Positions 1 to 8,652 of a stretch of 64,000 nt of DNA are shown here, piece after piece; the first letter of the stretch is position 1; each line of letters opens with the position of its first letter. The notes under the pieces were generated by a model that saw only the letters and a program-made list of their open reading frames with translations, was not told the DNA's origin and did no database searches. Made by a program: the position numbers and the translations under genes. This DNA comes from Acidobacteriota bacterium (GTDB lineage Bacteria; Acidobacteriota; Terriglobia; Acidiferrales; UBA7541): positions 1 through 64,000 of the forward strand of contig JABCZF010000002.1 of assembly GCA_013289825.1 (NCBI GenBank), read 5' to 3'.

Positions 1-13
1 GGGCGCACGTCAG
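1..13. repeat. IS left inverted repeat
   Basis: Bases 1-13 match the reverse complement of 1805-1817 at 12 of 13 positions. The repeat starts with GGG at base 1. Bases further left are not available, so the element could in principle begin slightly earlier. Confidence 0.7.
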
Positions 14-54
14 CAGGGTGGCGCTTTCGAGAAAAGGCGTGATTTTCTCTTTGT

Positions 55-77
55 CCTGCAGTATTATATACTGCAGG
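55..77 (+). promoter_or_regulatory. Hairpin overlapping the IS ribosome-binding site
   Basis: A perfect 10-bp stem (cctgcagtat / atactgcagg) closes a 3-nt TAT loop. Its 3' arm overlaps the AGGAGG Shine-Dalgarno at 75-80 that serves the ATG at 88. In several IS families a hairpin near the left end blocks translation of transcripts entering from outside, and the geometry here suggests the same role. That role is inferred. Confidence 0.6.
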
Positions 78-87
78 AGGACCGAGC

Positions 88-504
88 ATGGATGATCTCA
101 CACCTGTAGTCCCTTCACGCATTACACAATTAGCAGCAGCCTTCTCGCGTCCGGAACCGATGCGACGAGGTTCGCTCTGTGAACGCCGGATGAAGTGCGG
201 ACAAGGAGCCTGCGCCTGTCAACACGATCCTAAGGCAGCCCATGGTCCTTACTTCCTCCTCACGCAGAAGGTCGAGGGCAAGACCCGTTCCCGCTATGTC
301 TCTTCCGAACAGGCGCCGGTGGTCCGGCGTCAGATCGAATCGGGACGGCAATTTCGAGAACGCGTCGAAGCCTATTGGGAGGCCTGCGAGCGATGGGCCA
401 ATGAACAACTCGAAGCGATCCCGGTCTCCGCAGAGGGGGCCGAAAAAGGGGGCTCTCCGCGGACCTGGAAAGCGAAATCGCCCAGGAAATCGAAACGCTC
501 TTAG
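88..504 (+). CDS. IS accessory protein, DUF6788-like
   Basis: This 138-residue protein is the upstream ORF of the ISKra4-type element. Residues about 25-75 carry a small cysteine cluster (LCERRMKCGQGACAC) followed by HGPYFLL and a GKTRSRYV stretch. This layout is familiar from DUF6788 proteins, which commonly sit next to ISKra4 or related transposases. The C-terminus is basic and low in complexity. An AGGAGG site lies 7 bases before the ATG, partly inside a hairpin. The last 100 bases overlap the -1 frame, which is open from base 405 into the transposase, so this ORF may supply the N-terminus of a frameshifted fusion. Its own function is unknown; nucleic-acid binding is a guess from the cysteine cluster. 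Confidence 0.7.
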   Translation: MDDLTPVVPSRITQLAAAFSRPEPMRRGSLCERRMKCGQGACACQHDPKAAHGPYFLLTQKVEGKTRSRYVSSEQAPVVRRQIESGRQFRERVEAYWEACERWANEQLEAIPVSAEGAEKGGSPRTWKAKSPRKSKRS

Positions 505-539
505 GTCCTCAGGCGCTGGCCGAACTGGATTTTGAAGCT

Positions 540-1793
540 GTGGAGACGTTCGCACGGCGGCAGGCGTTGCGGCTGGCCGCTCGGGCCCTGGAACAACGGC
601 TCAACGCGGACACCAGCGATTATGTGGGACCGGAATTACTTTGCCCCTGCGGCGGTGTGGCCCGCTATCACGGCCGTCACGGGAAGACCTTCGAAAGCGT
701 GTTGGGACCTCTGCATTTGAAGCGGGCTTACTACGACTGTGGCCGATGCCATCATGGATTCTGCCCGCGGGACCGCGCGCTGAAACTGGAATCGTTTTCC
801 CTGACGCCCGGAGTTCTGCGCATGACGGCCAGCGCGGCAGCGCTGGTGAGCTTCGAGGAGAGCGGTGCGCTGTTGCACGAATTGGCGGGCGTGGAAGTCA
901 GTGTCAAGCAGGTGGAACGGGCCGCCGAAGCGCTGGGGGCCGAGATCGCCGTGGATGAACGCCAGGACGTTGAAAGGATGCGCGAAGTGCCCCCCACCAT
1001 GTATCTGGGCCTGGATGGCACCGGGGTGCCCATGCGCCCGCAAGAAGTCGCCGACCGCGCGGGCAAGCAAGCCGACGGCTCGGCCAAAACCCGCGAAGCC
1101 AAGCTGGTCACTGTCTGGACGGCGGAATCGCGAGATAGGGAAGGCAAACCCGTGCGCGATCCAGGATCGATCAGCTATTCGAGTGCGATTGAAAGCGCCG
1201 CCACTCCGGATACCAGCCCTCACCTGTCGGATTTTGCAGCGCGCGTACAGCGCGAGGCCAGCCGCCGCGGTTTCACCGAAGCCTTGTGTCAGGTGGTGTT
1301 GGGCGATGGCGCGACCTGGATTTGGAACACGGCTACCGAACTGTTCCCGCAAGCCACTCAGATTCTCGATCGCTTTCATGCCAAAGAACATCTCGGCGAA
1401 GTGGGAAAGGTCATTTATGGAGACAGCCCCGAGGGCAAGGTCTGGATCGATGCACGTTGTGAGGAGCTTGACGAAGGTCACTTGAAATCCTTGGTGCACG
1501 CGCTGCGCAGCCACATCGGTCAACACAAAGAGGCGCGAGAATGTATTCAATACATCTGGAGAAATCGACGGCGCATGCGGTATCCCCAGTTCGAAAAACA
1601 AGGCTTCTGTACTTCGACCGGCGTCGTGGAGTCTGGTTGCAAAATCGTAGTTGGGACGCGGCTCAAGCGGGCAGGCATGCACTGGACCGTCAAGGGCGCC
1701 AACGCCATCATCGCCCTTCGCTGCAGCAAGCTCAGCGGACGCTTCCAGGATTTCTGGGAACGCCGCTCAGAGCGAAAGCAGGTGGCTGCATGA
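540..1793 (+). CDS. ISKra4-family transposase
   Basis: From the first in-frame GTG at 540 the protein has 417 residues and probably catalyses transposition of the surrounding element. Near the N-terminus is a CPCGG...CGRCHHGFC zinc-finger-like segment. Candidate DDE residues are the Asp in YLGLDGTGVPM, the Asp in VLGDGATWIWN and the Glu in TGVVESGCKIVV; an RFHAKEHL block lies between the last two. The same frame stays open upstream to base 405 and encodes a plausible transposase N-terminus (ETLLGPQALAELDFEAVE) before the GTG. The true product may therefore begin in the upstream ORF and switch frame by -1 near the A5-G5 run at 443-452. The frame is intact. Confidence 0.85.
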   Translation: METFARRQALRLAARALEQRLNADTSDYVGPELLCPCGGVARYHGRHGKTFESVLGPLHLKRAYYDCGRCHHGFCPRDRALKLESFSLTPGVLRMTASAAALVSFEESGALLHELAGVEVSVKQVERAAEALGAEIAVDERQDVERMREVPPTMYLGLDGTGVPMRPQEVADRAGKQADGSAKTREAKLVTVWTAESRDREGKPVRDPGSISYSSAIESAATPDTSPHLSDFAARVQREASRRGFTEALCQVVLGDGATWIWNTATELFPQATQILDRFHAKEHLGEVGKVIYGDSPEGKVWIDARCEELDEGHLKSLVHALRSHIGQHKEARECIQYIWRNRRRMRYPQFEKQGFCTSTGVVESGCKIVVGTRLKRAGMHWTVKGANAIIALRCSKLSGRFQDFWERRSERKQVAA

Positions 1794-1804
1794 CTTCCCT
1801 AAAT

Positions 1805-1817
1805 CTGATGTGCGCCC
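1805..1817. repeat. IS right inverted repeat
   Basis: This is the reverse-complement partner of bases 1-13 with one mismatch. It lies 12 bases after the transposase stop, as expected for a compact IS. Confidence 0.7.
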
Positions 1818-1914
1818 GTGTGGCCCCGCCAGGGCGGGAGTCTCTGAATACTCAATTTTCAAGGAGTTGGGCTGCTGCGGCCACGACCGATGGAATGAGT
1901 GGTCATTTGCCGAC

Positions 1915-1960
1915 ACCTATCCCAGGATCCGCCTATGGCGGATCCTGGGGTAGGTTTTTT
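1915..1960 (+). terminator. Strong rho-independent terminator after the IS
   Basis: The 1915-1933 arm pairs with 1937-1955 over 19 positions, with a single T-G wobble and a TAT loop. A run of T follows at 1955-1960. There is no T-run on the other side, so it acts on plus-strand transcription. It lies outside the IS repeat and may be the terminator of a plus-strand gene that lies left of the window. Confidence 0.8.
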
Positions 1961-2009
1961 GCGTGGCTTAAGGTTGTTGTGCTTGTGGACGCTTTAGTAC
2001 GAATCCCCG

Positions 2010-3071
2010 TCAGTCGCGGCACGAATCTCCATCTTCTCGCCGCGAACCGTCCCTGTCGTGTTTCGATGTATCGACGAACACCAGGCCCCCGGGGTTCTTC
2101 AATCCGGTGACGATCGGCGTGATGAATCCGGTAGTCAAATCGATCGTACCGACAAACGGGCCTCCGTCTGCAGCAGTGTAGGCTGCGCCCGGCGCGAACG
2201 CTTTCTTTTTCAAGGCAAACACGGTGTTCAATCCTTTGTCGGCGAAGAGAATAAATCCCTCGCTCGAGGTGACAAATGCCGTGTCGTCGACTTCCATGGG
2301 CGCAACCATCCCGGCGGGCGTCAGAGCCGTCAGCGGCAGCTGCACTGCGCGCTGATTGGACGCCCCGGGATTGCTGACGATAATCAATAGGTGGTCGCCC
2401 TGGCTGTCCAACACGAGGTGGCCCTCAGGGTCGAGCGTCATGGAATCCGGATCCTGCAGGTTGAGCGTGACCGGTCCGTCGGTGGTTACATCGATGGCGC
2501 TGGCATTGCCGGCGAGCACCGGCTTCACATCAACGCTGTTTCCTTCCAGCGTCGCGCTCACGATGGCCGGCCCAAGATTCGGGCTATTCGCCGGGTTCGA
2601 CGCGCTGATGTACACCTTCGAGCCACGGAAAACGAGATCATCGTAGCCGCCTCCGTGCTGCGTTGGACCAAAGGTATAGAGTTTCTGAAGGTGAGTTTCG
2701 GGATTGATGATCACCAAATTGGCGTTGGCATCTTCGTTCTGGAGCGCCCACAGAAGATGAGTCGAGGGATCGACTTTTAGCCCGTCGCTGTGGCCGGGCA
2801 CCGTATAGATATGAACAACGCTGCCGTCCTTAGCGAATTCGACGATTTGACTGTTCAGTCCGTCGGTACCGTCCGGCAGGTGGCCGTCGCCGTATCCTAC
2901 GAAGACATGATCTCCAAGCACGGCGATGGAATCGGGAGCGGTCAAGCCCTGGGGAGCGCTGGCAAACACCGTCAACTCGTACGGAGAGCTGGCAGTTTGC
3001 CCAAAAACGGGAGCGGCCAGCATGCCGGAAATCACGAGAGTCGCCAGAGCGGGGGCGGTTCGCTTTTTCAT
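2010..3071 (-). CDS. Secreted beta-propeller-like protein
   Basis: This is a 353-residue protein from the ATG at 3071. A longer frame exists to 3191, but only this start gives a clean signal peptide (MKKRTAPALATLVISGMLAA, then PVFGQ). The mature part is rich in Gly, Asp and hydrophobic strands. Its repeated blocks (DSIAVLGDHVFVGYGDG, DGLKVDPSTHLLWALQNEDA, DSMTLDPEGHLVLDSQGD, NPGGLVFVDTS) resemble blades of NHL or SMP-30-like six-bladed propellers, so it is probably periplasmic or secreted. No catalytic motif is clear. The last 15 residues are highly charged and unlike the rest, so the natural C-terminus may have been altered. Function is unknown. Confidence 0.7.
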   Translation of the reverse strand: MKKRTAPALATLVISGMLAAPVFGQTASSPYELTVFASAPQGLTAPDSIAVLGDHVFVGYGDGHLPDGTDGLNSQIVEFAKDGSVVHIYTVPGHSDGLKVDPSTHLLWALQNEDANANLVIINPETHLQKLYTFGPTQHGGGYDDLVFRGSKVYISASNPANSPNLGPAIVSATLEGNSVDVKPVLAGNASAIDVTTDGPVTLNLQDPDSMTLDPEGHLVLDSQGDHLLIIVSNPGASNQRAVQLPLTALTPAGMVAPMEVDDTAFVTSSEGFILFADKGLNTVFALKKKAFAPGAAYTAADGGPFVGTIDLTTGFITPIVTGLKNPGGLVFVDTSKHDRDGSRREDGDSCRD

Positions 3072-3386
3072 AGTCTTCCATTCTCCTCTTCTTGCGAATA
3101 GTGGGGCGGAAGGAAGATAAGTCCTCGAGAAAACATCCATGTGAATGCGAGATGAACATTTGGCGATGCGGTGCAAGGCTTCGACGGGCATTCAACCACT
3201 TTTTTCAAGGCGCAGAAATAGGCTGGGTGCGCGACCTAGAAGTCAATACTCTTCTTTTTATTGAGCTAGTATCCTGGCGTATTCGTACGTCAGGACAACT
3301 CGGAATATCCTCTTCTGGAAGATTTACCTGCCACTTCTATCGGACACAGCAATCGCAGCTCTTTCTGCGGCGCTTTCCTACCTCGC

Positions 3387-4136
3387 TCACTCAATCCCCT
3401 CGTCCCGCTTCCGCTCTGGCTTCTCCCGCCGATTGGGCGCATCCGGCCTCACCGGAGACAATGCAATCAAGTAACTGCAGGCCTCAAAATACTCCTCGCC
3501 CTTCGGCGGCGACCACCGGTCCACCACGTGATAGGCACCCTTGCTTCGTCCTTCCAAAATCCACTCCGACCCATCCGGCCTTTTGGTCATATTTCCTGTC
3601 GGCATCGTCCAGAAGTTCGCTTTCTCTTCCCGACTCAGGAACTCGTCCACCTGTTCGCGCACGAGGATCTCCGATTCGTCCCGCAGCACGGGTCCCAGCT
3701 CGCCGTGAATGCCACTCGTCATCTTCGCCGTCAGCAATCCCGTCCCGTTTGCGCGCACCTCCAACTGAATCACCACCGGTCGCCGAAAGGACGAAACCAG
3801 CAGCAACCGGTAGGTGGCCACGGCCTTCCCGTCCGCTTTCTCAAATAACGACGGCTCTTCGAGCGCTCGCAAGTACTTGGCATACCAGCGCGCAAACCAG
3901 TCACTGGCTTCGGCATTTTTGTGGAATACTCCGCGCGGGAAATACTGCGGGTTCGCATCCGGTGGATTGACCTGCCGCAAGTGCAATGTCCCCGTCTGGG
4001 GACGGGCGGCGCCGCCCAGCAGCAACACGGCGCAAAGACCGACAATCGGCCAAAGTCCCATCACGCAGTAAGATACGCCACTCACGCAGGACAATCCAAT
4101 CAAGAAAATTCCGAGCCCGTCAGCGTTCCTCCTCAT
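3387..4136 (-). CDS. Putative exported protein of unknown function
   Basis: This is a 249-residue protein from the ATG at 4136; a GTG at 4193 would add 19 hydrophilic residues. Residues about 8-45 are strongly hydrophobic (IFLIGLSCVSGVSYCVMGLW, then VGLCAVLLLGG), indicating one or two membrane segments or a long signal. The soluble part contains WILEGRSKGAYHVVDRWSP, a motif I associate with an uncharacterised acidobacterial family, and a charged C-terminus. It probably faces the periplasm. The 315 bases between its end and the start of the neighbour at 3071 show no gene. No function can be assigned. Confidence 0.6.
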   Translation of the reverse strand: MRRNADGLGIFLIGLSCVSGVSYCVMGLWPIVGLCAVLLLGGAARPQTGTLHLRQVNPPDANPQYFPRGVFHKNAEASDWFARWYAKYLRALEEPSLFEKADGKAVATYRLLLVSSFRRPVVIQLEVRANGTGLLTAKMTSGIHGELGPVLRDESEILVREQVDEFLSREEKANFWTMPTGNMTKRPDGSEWILEGRSKGAYHVVDRWSPPKGEEYFEACSYLIALSPVRPDAPNRREKPERKRDEGIE

Positions 4137-4401
4137 GCGCCACCCACTTTCCTCAGCGTTTGCGCCGTCCCGTCTTCCCGTCACCTCTCTCACCGTTGGA
4201 CATCGCTACGACAATCTCTGGACTCTTCTGTCGGCGGGACTTCCACCCACTGGCACGTCAGCTAGCTTTCACGCGCTTTTCCAAGGAGAAAAGACTATGG
4301 ATTTTCACGAGTAATCCAGACGGAAGGGAAACCACCAAGAGGAGCGCCGAGAAAACCAGACTGGCGGTGGCCTACGCTGATTCAAAATGAGGCGAGGTGC
4401 G

Positions 4402-5340
4402 CTACAGGGCGAGCAGGGCGCGGGCTAGTTTGCGTTTTTGGGCGCGCGTGCGCATTACCGTGGGGAGGATAGCGACTTTCATGCCGAGGCCGCGGATGGC
4501 GGCGGCTTGCGAGGCGTCGCGGTGGTCGATCACGAAGGTGCCGGTGAAATCGGCGTAGAGCTTGGCTACGGCGGAGGCGGAAGAGCCGCAGCCTAGTTGG
4601 ATGAGCATTTTGTCGCTCGGACCCTTTAGGGATTTGCCGCCAACGATTGGGCAGACGGCGATTACGCTTTCTTTGCGGGCGCGCAATTGTTCGCGGACGC
4701 GAGGCACGGCGAGGATTGGGCCGATGCTGATCAGCGGATTGCTGGGGCAGATGATGACGCGTTGGGCGTCGCAGATGGCTTCGAGGACGCCGGGAGCGGC
4801 GTGTGCGTGTTTTATTCCTGCGAAGTGGATGCCGCGGACTCCCGGCTCGGTGCGATGCTTGATGAGATACTCCTGGAAGTGCATGTTGCCGTCGCGGGTC
4901 TCGATGATGGTGGGGATAGGCTGGTCGGACATCGGGAGGATGCGGGATTTTACGCCGAGAGCGGTGCGGATGGATTCCGCGGCTTGCGAAAGTGTTTTGC
5001 CATGGGCAAGCAAATCCGTGCGGTGAATGTGCGTGGCAAGGTCGCGATCACCCAGATTGAACCAGATTTCGCGGCCGTAGACGCCAAGCCTCTTGAGGAA
5101 ATGAAAGGACTCGCCGCGCATGCCCCAGCCTTTGGTGGGATCGACGACCCCAGCTAGCGTGTAGGTGACGATGTCGAGGTCGGGGGAGATTTTCAGGCCG
5201 TGCAGGACGATGTCGTCTCCGGTGTTGACGACGACGGTGAGGGCGTGCGGATCCATGGCGCCGTACAGGCCAAGGAGGAGCTTTGATGCGCCGATGCCAC
5301 CGGCGAGAGCGGTGACCGTGAGCTTTTTTGTGGGAGACAT
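4402..5340 (-). CDS. cofD: 2-phospho-L-lactate transferase CofD
   Basis: This 312-residue enzyme transfers the phospholactyl (or phosphoenolpyruvyl) group from the activated LPPG/EPPG donor to Fo, giving F420-0 or its dehydro form, in the cytoplasm. Diagnostic stretches are the N-terminal nucleotide-binding loop ALAGGIGASKLLLGL, VVNTGDDIVLHGL, GWGMRGESFHFL, WFNLGDRDLATHI and CPSNPLISIGPIL, all typical of the CofD/YvcK fold and of CofD itself. It lies downstream of cofE on the same strand, 195 bases away. No other F420 genes (cofC/fbiD, cofG/H) are in the window. Length is normal for the family. Confidence 0.93.
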   Translation of the reverse strand: MSPTKKLTVTALAGGIGASKLLLGLYGAMDPHALTVVVNTGDDIVLHGLKISPDLDIVTYTLAGVVDPTKGWGMRGESFHFLKRLGVYGREIWFNLGDRDLATHIHRTDLLAHGKTLSQAAESIRTALGVKSRILPMSDQPIPTIIETRDGNMHFQEYLIKHRTEPGVRGIHFAGIKHAHAAPGVLEAICDAQRVIICPSNPLISIGPILAVPRVREQLRARKESVIAVCPIVGGKSLKGPSDKMLIQLGCGSSASAVAKLYADFTGTFVIDHRDASQAAAIRGLGMKVAILPTVMRTRAQKRKLARALLAL

Positions 5341-5535
5341 GGAGGAGTTAAGAATGCCCGGCGGGAGGAGATTCGGGCAAGGGGAAAAGGGTTCGGAGTG
5401 GGCAGAAGACTAAATAGCGATCCTGGCGGAATATCCGCGGTTCGCCAGAGTTCCCTGCTGACCGCCCACAGATCAAACGGAAGCAAACGGCAAACATGGG
5501 GTGACGCCAATCTGCAGATGAGCGCTCTCGGAAGT

Positions 5536-6336
5536 TTAGCGGAAGAGGTCTTCGTGGGGCGGGCGGATTATACGCGCGGCCGGATCTTCGACGAATGGAT
5601 AGCGGTAGCCCCGTATGACTACCACGGGAGTGCCTGCAGATTTTGCCATGAGCAGGCCGGCGGCGGCGGCAAGTTCATCGGCGACAGCTAGAATTGTGGC
5701 GCGGAGAAGTTTCTTATTGCGGTCGCGCGTGCCGCGCAGATCGACCAGCGCGGGCACGCCAGACGCGCCGATGGCTACGTTGGTAAGGCCCAGCCGCCAG
5801 GGGCGGCCAAACGTATCGCTGATGATGACAGCAAGGCGCTTGCCGGTTTCCTTGCTTAGGGCGGCGGCCAGGCGACGGGCGGAACGATCGGGATTCTTGG
5901 GAAGTAGTGTGACGAAATCGCGGCCACGCACGTTTGAATGGTCCACACCTGCATTCGCGCAAACGAAACCGTGATGCGTTTCGACGATGAGAACGCGATC
6001 GGAGCGGACGATGCGGCGGGATTCGTCGAGAACCACCTCGATAAGCCGTGGATCGTTGGAAAGTTTTTTCCCTAAGGCAATCGCCTGGGAGGAAGGCTGG
6101 ACCGTGGACAGGCGCAGGACGCCCCCTTCCGCTTTCGAAATAATCTTTTGAGCGACGACCAGAATATCTCCGTTTTCAAAAGTGATTTTCGCCCGCCGAG
6201 CGGCGAGAGCGGTACGTTTGGCCAGGTTGTGGCCCTTGCGAATTTCCGGGAGACCGGGAATGACGAAGAGCGAAACAGACGATGAAGCGTAAGACGCTCG
6301 CCTGCGCTGGGACGGACTTGGGGGTCGGCTGGCCAT
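5536..6336 (-). CDS. cofE: Coenzyme F420-0:L-glutamate ligase CofE
   Basis: From the ATG at 6336 the protein has 266 residues. CofE adds gamma-linked glutamates to F420-0 using GTP. Family blocks are present: VIPGLPEIRKGHNL, NGDILVVAQKIISKAEGG, FVCANAGVDHSN, LAVIISDTFGRPWRLGLTNVAIG and the C-terminal EDPAARIIRPPHEDLFR. A longer frame to 6453 adds 39 residues with no family resemblance, so the internal ATG is preferred. It precedes cofD on the same strand and the two probably form one transcription unit. It is a single-domain CofE without the C-terminal nitroreductase-like domain of actinobacterial FbiB. Confidence 0.92.
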   Translation of the reverse strand: MASRPPSPSQRRRASYASSSVSLFVIPGLPEIRKGHNLAKRTALAARRAKITFENGDILVVAQKIISKAEGGVLRLSTVQPSSQAIALGKKLSNDPRLIEVVLDESRRIVRSDRVLIVETHHGFVCANAGVDHSNVRGRDFVTLLPKNPDRSARRLAAALSKETGKRLAVIISDTFGRPWRLGLTNVAIGASGVPALVDLRGTRDRNKKLLRATILAVADELAAAAGLLMAKSAGTPVVVIRGYRYPFVEDPAARIIRPPHEDLFR

Positions 6337-6422
6337 GCTCTGGAAGAAGAATCTTACGCGAGATGTCCCAAAGATTTCACTCCGAAGCCGAAATCGATCC
6401 GCGAAATGCAAGTCGCAGCACT

Positions 6423-6472
6423 TAAAAAAAAGAGCGGGCGGGGCGCTTGCCAAATGGCAAGCACTCCACCCG
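6423..6472 (-). terminator. Terminator downstream of FecR-domain gene 1
   Basis: On the minus strand the two 17-nt arms (6472-6456 and 6451-6435) pair with one mismatch and two G-U wobbles around an ATTT loop. A run of eight T follows at 6431-6424. It lies about 20 bases past the stop at 6493. Confidence 0.75.
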
Positions 6473-6492
6473 GAAGCCGCGCTTCAAAAAGA

Positions 6493-8652
6493 CTACGGTT
6501 TGTCCTTTTTCGGAGGCTTGTCATCCTTTGCAGGCTTTGCAGGGGGTTTCGGGGGAGCCTTTTTCTCCACCTGTTGTTGCTGCTTGAGTTTCGCCTCCTC
6601 GGCGTCGTGCTTTTTCTCGAGCTCCTCGAGCTGCTGCTGATGCTGCTCGTTGAGCTTCAGCTGGGCCGCATCGTCAGCGGCTTTCTTTGCCAGAGCGGCC
6701 TTGTCCTTTTGTTGTTGCTGTTCAACCTTCTGGCGTTCCAGGTCCTGTTGTGCCCGCAGATCCTGGAGTTGCTGTTGATGCTTCTGGTCGAGCTGCGGAT
6801 TCGTGTTCGTGGGGGTCACCGTCTTCGTGTTGTTGGCGGGGTTGCCAGCGCTGGTGTTGTTGGCCGGTGAATTCGGCCGAGAAGCTGGCGGCCGATCGCT
6901 GAAAGTCTTCCCGTTGGTGGTGGTGGCCGGCGGGTTGACCGTGTTGCTGGGCGGAGGAATCGTATTGACCGGTTTGTTGGCGCCGTTATTCGTAGTAACC
7001 GGCCGATTGGGATTCGTCTGTACTCCTTTCACCTGAGTAGCCTGAGGCTTGGCCGGCGGAGCGATCTTGATGGTGGGGCGAGCTTCGACCGTCTCGGGCC
7101 GAATCTGGTGCATTTGAGAGATGGCCAGAGGCTTGCCGCCATTGGCCTGAATCGCTTGCTGCTGCTTGGCAAACGACGGCGGAGGCGGCGGAGGCGTGGT
7201 CTTCGCAACTACAGCGCGCGTTTCTAATGTTCGAGGAGGATGCACGGTCGCGATGGCCCCGGAGCCGAGAACGGCCTGCTTCGAAGGTGCGACCGCAGGC
7301 GTAGTGGCGACCACTTGTGCGGTCGCCACTTCCCTGGCATTGACCGTGACCGCGTTCTTGGAAACCGATTGAGCGGAAGTAAAAGCCTGAGGTGTGGTGG
7401 CGCTGACGGCTCCTGGCACGCGCTGATTTACATAGGTCACGTTGTTCACGGTCATTTTGTTGATCACCGTAGTATTGTAATAATTGTTCACGACGGTGGT
7501 ATTGACCGTGGTGTTTGTCACGTCGATGTTATTCACGTAGTTGCGACTGACGTGATAAGACGGGACGTAGACTTCTCGAGGTCCCAGCGGGAACCAGCCG
7601 ACGCTGACGCCAGCAGCAGATCCGCCGCCGACTCCGACGCCTACGGCGAAGTGCGGTCCGCCAACCCAGGCAACAAGCGCGGGTGCGTAAACAGGCCGAA
7701 CGTAAACGACGCCGACGACAACAGGTCGCGGTGGCGCAGGGACCCAGCCCCAAACTCCGCCAACCACTACCCAACGTCCGTAGTGGAAGGGAGCGAAACC
7801 CCAAGGGGCATCATCGACCCAGGTGTAACCCCAAGGGGCGATATAAGCCCAGTGGCCATAGTGATAGGGAGCCCAGCCGACGACGGCAACGTGCGGGAAC
7901 CAGATGGTGCCGTACTCCGGCGTAGGACGCCAGCCGCCGTATTCGTCGAGGTCTTCGTAGCCGATGACGTCGTTCGAGACGTAGCGCGCGGAAACAGAAT
8001 TATCGATGCGGCGATCGCGCTCGGAGCACCATTCGTCGAAATCGTCGCTGGAGTTGTCCCAGCTTTCGATGTCGGCGTCGATTTGGTCGGTGCCATTGAA
8101 GGTGCCCACCTCGCGCGGATGGATCGTGTAGGCTGAACCGCCGCCGGTAACTTCGCCTTGTCCATCGCGGACAACGACGACGGTAGCATCGCCGGCTTCG
8201 TTGACGTTGACCTTGTAGTTGCCGGGACGGAGCAGGGTGAAAGCCAAATTGGGAGTGTCGACTTCAAAGGTTTCGTCATCGCCGAGGCGGCGGACACGGA
8301 TGTTCAGCGTGCCTTCGGTCACTTGAACCTGCGTCATATTGTCAGTAAGGTTCAAAAAACTGAACCCGGTGTTGCTGCCGAGGCGGATCGATGCGGAACC
8401 GAGGTGCAAATCAGAGAACGAATCGTTGTCGTTCCAGAGTTTATCGCCAGTGGTCAGAGGGCGATTGATAACCGCCGAAACCCAGTCTTCCGTTCCAGCA
8501 GGCTCGAAGGAAACATTCCCGCGTATAAAACCCAGACGCGCGACGCGGCCGGGCGGATCGTCATCGTCGGCTGCGGCGCGTTGCGGGATGAGCGAAGCCA
8601 TAGCCAGCGCGAGACCGAGCAGGCTCACCAATTGCAACAGGTATCTTTTCAT
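6493..8652 (-). CDS. Exported FecR-domain / DUF6600-like protein 1
   Basis: The protein has 719 residues from the ATG at 8652, where a GAGAGGAAA site and a clean signal peptide (MKRYLLQLVSLLGLALAMAS) agree. A FecR-type domain follows (VARLGFIRGNVSFEPAG, ELHLGSASI-type strands, DTPNLAFTLLRPG). Next come aromatic repeats typical of DUF6600 proteins (HWAYIAPWGYTWVDDAPWGF, FHYGRWVVVGGVWGWVP). A Thr/Asn-rich then Pro-rich linker leads to a Gln/Lys/Glu coiled coil and a Lys/Pro tail. It is predicted to be periplasmic or cell-surface; the coiled coil may reach other envelope components. It is paralogous to the protein at 8975-10999. It is not a canonical anti-sigma FecR, because it has a signal peptide and no cytoplasmic segment. 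Function is unknown. Confidence 0.82.
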   Translation of the reverse strand: MKRYLLQLVSLLGLALAMASLIPQRAAADDDDPPGRVARLGFIRGNVSFEPAGTEDWVSAVINRPLTTGDKLWNDNDSFSDLHLGSASIRLGSNTGFSFLNLTDNMTQVQVTEGTLNIRVRRLGDDETFEVDTPNLAFTLLRPGNYKVNVNEAGDATVVVVRDGQGEVTGGGSAYTIHPREVGTFNGTDQIDADIESWDNSSDDFDEWCSERDRRIDNSVSARYVSNDVIGYEDLDEYGGWRPTPEYGTIWFPHVAVVGWAPYHYGHWAYIAPWGYTWVDDAPWGFAPFHYGRWVVVGGVWGWVPAPPRPVVVGVVYVRPVYAPALVAWVGGPHFAVGVGVGGGSAAGVSVGWFPLGPREVYVPSYHVSRNYVNNIDVTNTTVNTTVVNNYYNTTVINKMTVNNVTYVNQRVPGAVSATTPQAFTSAQSVSKNAVTVNAREVATAQVVATTPAVAPSKQAVLGSGAIATVHPPRTLETRAVVAKTTPPPPPPSFAKQQQAIQANGGKPLAISQMHQIRPETVEARPTIKIAPPAKPQATQVKGVQTNPNRPVTTNNGANKPVNTIPPPSNTVNPPATTTNGKTFSDRPPASRPNSPANNTSAGNPANNTKTVTPTNTNPQLDQKHQQQLQDLRAQQDLERQKVEQQQQKDKAALAKKAADDAAQLKLNEQHQQQLEELEKKHDAEEAKLKQQQQVEKKAPPKPPAKPAKDDKPPKKDKP

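Larger units (their letters stand above)
1..1817 (+). mobile_element. ISKra4-family insertion sequence, complete
   Basis: The element is bounded by imperfect inverted repeats. Bases 1-13 and the reverse complement of 1805-1817 differ only at base 9 (gggcgcac, G or A, tcag). It carries a small zinc-ribbon-like ORF and a transposase in overlapping frames, the usual content of ISKra4-type elements. The left end coincides with the first base of the window, so the target duplication cannot be checked. At 1.8 kb the element is of ordinary size for the family. The frames and ends look intact, so it may still be mobile. Family assignment rests on recognition of the transposase. Confidence 0.82.

Noticed and set aside
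636..1682. Long open frame on the minus strand across the transposase gene
   Set aside because: It is the antisense of a well-supported transposase and encodes no recognisable protein.
3092..3970. 292-codon plus-strand frame across the exported-protein gene at 3387-4136
   Set aside because: The translation is Pro/Ser/Arg-rich without a domain, whereas the minus strand has a membrane segment and a family-like motif.
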